Notes under the pieces: model-generated
Seen by the model: only the letters and a program-made list of their open reading frames with translations
Databases searched by the model: none
Told to the model about the DNA's origin: nothing
Shown: positions 5,548-6,526 of the stretch, piece by piece
How positions within the stretch are numbered: position 1 is the first letter of the stretch
Layout: every line of letters begins with the position of its first letter
Translations under genes and position numbers: made by a program
DNA from: Pseudolysobacter sp.
GTDB lineage: Bacteria > Pseudomonadota > Gammaproteobacteria > Xanthomonadales > Rhodanobacteraceae
Length of the DNA stretch: 6,526 nucleotides
Direction of reading: 5' to 3'
Assembly (NCBI GenBank): GCA_025351985.1
Contig: JANXUW010000494.1
Coordinates: 1-6,526, forward strand

Positions 5548-6526
5548 CTAACGCGAGACCAACTTGCGGTGGCCGTGAATCGACATCAGCACACCGAAAC
5601 CGGCCAGCAACGATACCGCCGAGGTACCGCCGTAACTCACCAGCGGCAACGGTACGCCGACCACCGGCAACAGGCCGGTAATCATGCCGCCGTTGACCAT
5701 CACGTAGACAAAAAACGCCATGCTGATCGAACTGGCCAGCAGGCGCGAATAGGTATCCCGCGCATTCGATGCGATCCACAGGCCGCGGCCGACGATGAAA
5801 ATGTACAGCGCGATCAGCACGGTGACGCCGATTAGACCCCATTCTTCGGAGAACACGGCAAAGATGAAATCGGTGGTGTGTTCCGGCAAAAACTCCAGCC
5901 GCGACTGCGTGCCGTGATGCCAGCCCTTGCCGAACAGCCCACCCGAGCCGACCGCGATCTCGGACTGGATGATGTGCCAGCCGTTGCCGCGCGGATCGGA
6001 TTCGGGATCGAGAAACATGCGCAGGCGATTGCGCTGGTACTCGTGCATGAAATGCCACAACAGCGGCGCCGCCGCGGCCATCACTCCGGCCAAACTGAAA
6101 ATGCGCCACCAGCCGAGTCCGGCGAGGAAGATCGCGAACAATCCGCTCGCCGCGACCAGTAACGCGGTACCGAGATCCGGCTGTTTGGCGATCAGCAGCG
6201 CCGGCACGCCGACCAGCACCGCGACGACCAGCAGCGCCGACCAGCGCGGCGGCAGCGGACGCGCGTGCAGATACCACGCCACCATCATCGGCAAGGTCAG
6301 TTTCATGAGCTCGGAGGGCTGGAATCGGATCGGCCCGATCGCCAGCCAGCGATTCGCGCCGCGGCCATGACCGAGCAGTGCCACCACGACCAGCAACAGC
6401 AGGCTGAAACCGTACAGCCACGGTGTCCAGTTGCGCAGGATGCTCGGCGGAATACGCGAGATCAGCAGCAGCATCATGCCGCCCAGCAGCATGCGCGAAC
6501 CTTGACCGATGACCAGACTCACGTTC
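5548..6526 (-). CDS. rodA: Rod shape-determining protein RodA, SEDS peptidoglycan glycosyltransferase (5' end off window)
   Basis: Integral membrane enzyme that polymerises lipid II into glycan strands with its partner PBP2 during cell elongation. About 326 codons are visible. Compared with the roughly 370-aa E. coli protein, about the first 45-50 residues are missing beyond the window edge; the GTG at 6520-6522 is an internal valine, not the start. Family blocks are RWLAIGPIRFQPSELMK, KQPDLGT, LDPESDPRGNGWHIIQSEIA, GSGGLFGKGW, QSRLEFLPEHTTDFIFAV, VVGVPLPLVSYGG and MSIHGHRK. The Asp in HTTDF, encoded at 5869-5871, aligns with the catalytic Asp262 of E. coli RodA. Several hydrophobic segments are typical of the ten-helix SEDS fold. 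The gene ends in TAG exactly at the edge of the inverted-repeat element. mltB, rlpA and dacA/C follow, fitting a cell-wall operon. Confidence 0.98.
   Translation of the reverse strand, partial: NVSLVIGQGSRMLLGGMMLLLISRIPPSILRNWTPWLYGFSLLLLVVVALLGHGRGANRWLAIGPIRFQPSELMKLTLPMMVAWYLHARPLPPRWSALLVVAVLVGVPALLIAKQPDLGTALLVAASGLFAIFLAGLGWWRIFSLAGVMAAAAPLLWHFMHEYQRNRLRMFLDPESDPRGNGWHIIQSEIAVGSGGLFGKGWHHGTQSRLEFLPEHTTDFIFAVFSEEWGLIGVTVLIALYIFIVGRGLWIASNARDTYSRLLASSISMAFFVYVMVNGGMITGLLPVVGVPLPLVSYGGTSAVSLLAGFGVLMSIHGHRKLVSR

Larger units (their letters stand above)
5330..5548. mobile_element. Inverted-repeat-bounded, gene-free insertion (MITE-like)
   Basis: A block of about 218 bp lies between rodA and mltB, ending in perfect 17-bp inverted repeats GGAACCTCTGATTAACC (5331-5347) and its complement (5531-5547). 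Both ends abut TAA (5328-5330 and 5549-5551), consistent with a TA or TAA target duplication; the exact edge is ambiguous by one base. Inside lie a second inverted repeat, a short GC hairpin and a direct repeat, but no transposase or convincing reading frame. Size, terminal repeats and lack of coding capacity fit a miniature inverted-repeat transposable element, mobilised in trans by an insertion sequence sharing its ends. I cannot name the parent family with confidence. It could instead be a REP/BIME-like dispersed palindrome. Confidence 0.75.

Noticed and set aside
5410..5835. Plus-strand open frame starting inside the repeat element (141 codons), as a possible element-encoded protein
   Set aside because: It runs out of the element deep into antisense rodA and has no transposase or other motif.
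1..6526. CRISPR array, tRNA, rRNA, defence or novel gene system
   Set aside because: No regularly spaced repeats, RNA gene signatures or unfamiliar gene cluster were seen; all coding space is taken by recognised core genes.

Overview
This window is a run of chromosomal housekeeping genes, all on the minus strand. In transcription order (high to low coordinates) they are rodA (5' end off the window), mltB, rlpA, a PBP5-type dacA/dacC, ybeD (DUF493), lipB and lipA (3' end off the window). The same neighbourhood is known from gammaproteobacteria (in E. coli mrdA-mrdB/rodA-rlpA-dacA-ybeD-lipB-lipA). An mltB between rodA and rlpA, the GC-rich codon use and the protein sequences best fit Lysobacterales/Xanthomonadales, perhaps a Rhodanobacteraceae-like genus. 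That placement is inference from memory of gene order, not a search.

Layout. 5548-6526: rodA, the SEDS glycosyltransferase of the elongasome. 5330-5548: a gene-free element of about 218 bp bounded by perfect 17-bp inverted repeats, which looks like a MITE-type or other non-autonomous insertion. 4234-5256: mltB, a lytic transglycosylase. 3374-4237: rlpA, a lipoprotein lytic transglycosylase with a SPOR domain, overlapping mltB by ATGA. 3251-3373: the longest ordinary gap (123 bp), without a clear promoter or terminator. 1889-3250: a D-alanyl-D-alanine carboxypeptidase. 1591-1878: ybeD, whose Shine-Dalgarno overlaps the carboxypeptidase stop. 886-1584: lipB. 1-889: lipA, overlapping lipB by ATGA and cut by the window edge.

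Together the genes join lateral-wall peptidoglycan synthesis (RodA), glycan cutting (MltB, RlpA) and peptide trimming (DacA/C) to protein lipoylation (LipB transfers octanoate, LipA inserts sulfur), with the small ACT-like protein YbeD between the two groups. Tight spacing suggests an operon, possibly with re-initiation before the carboxypeptidase.

I found no novel multi-gene system. The most interesting feature is the inverted-repeat element. Its edge falls inside the rodA stop codon, and the inferred pre-insertion sequence suggests the stop changed from TAA to TAG without altering the protein.
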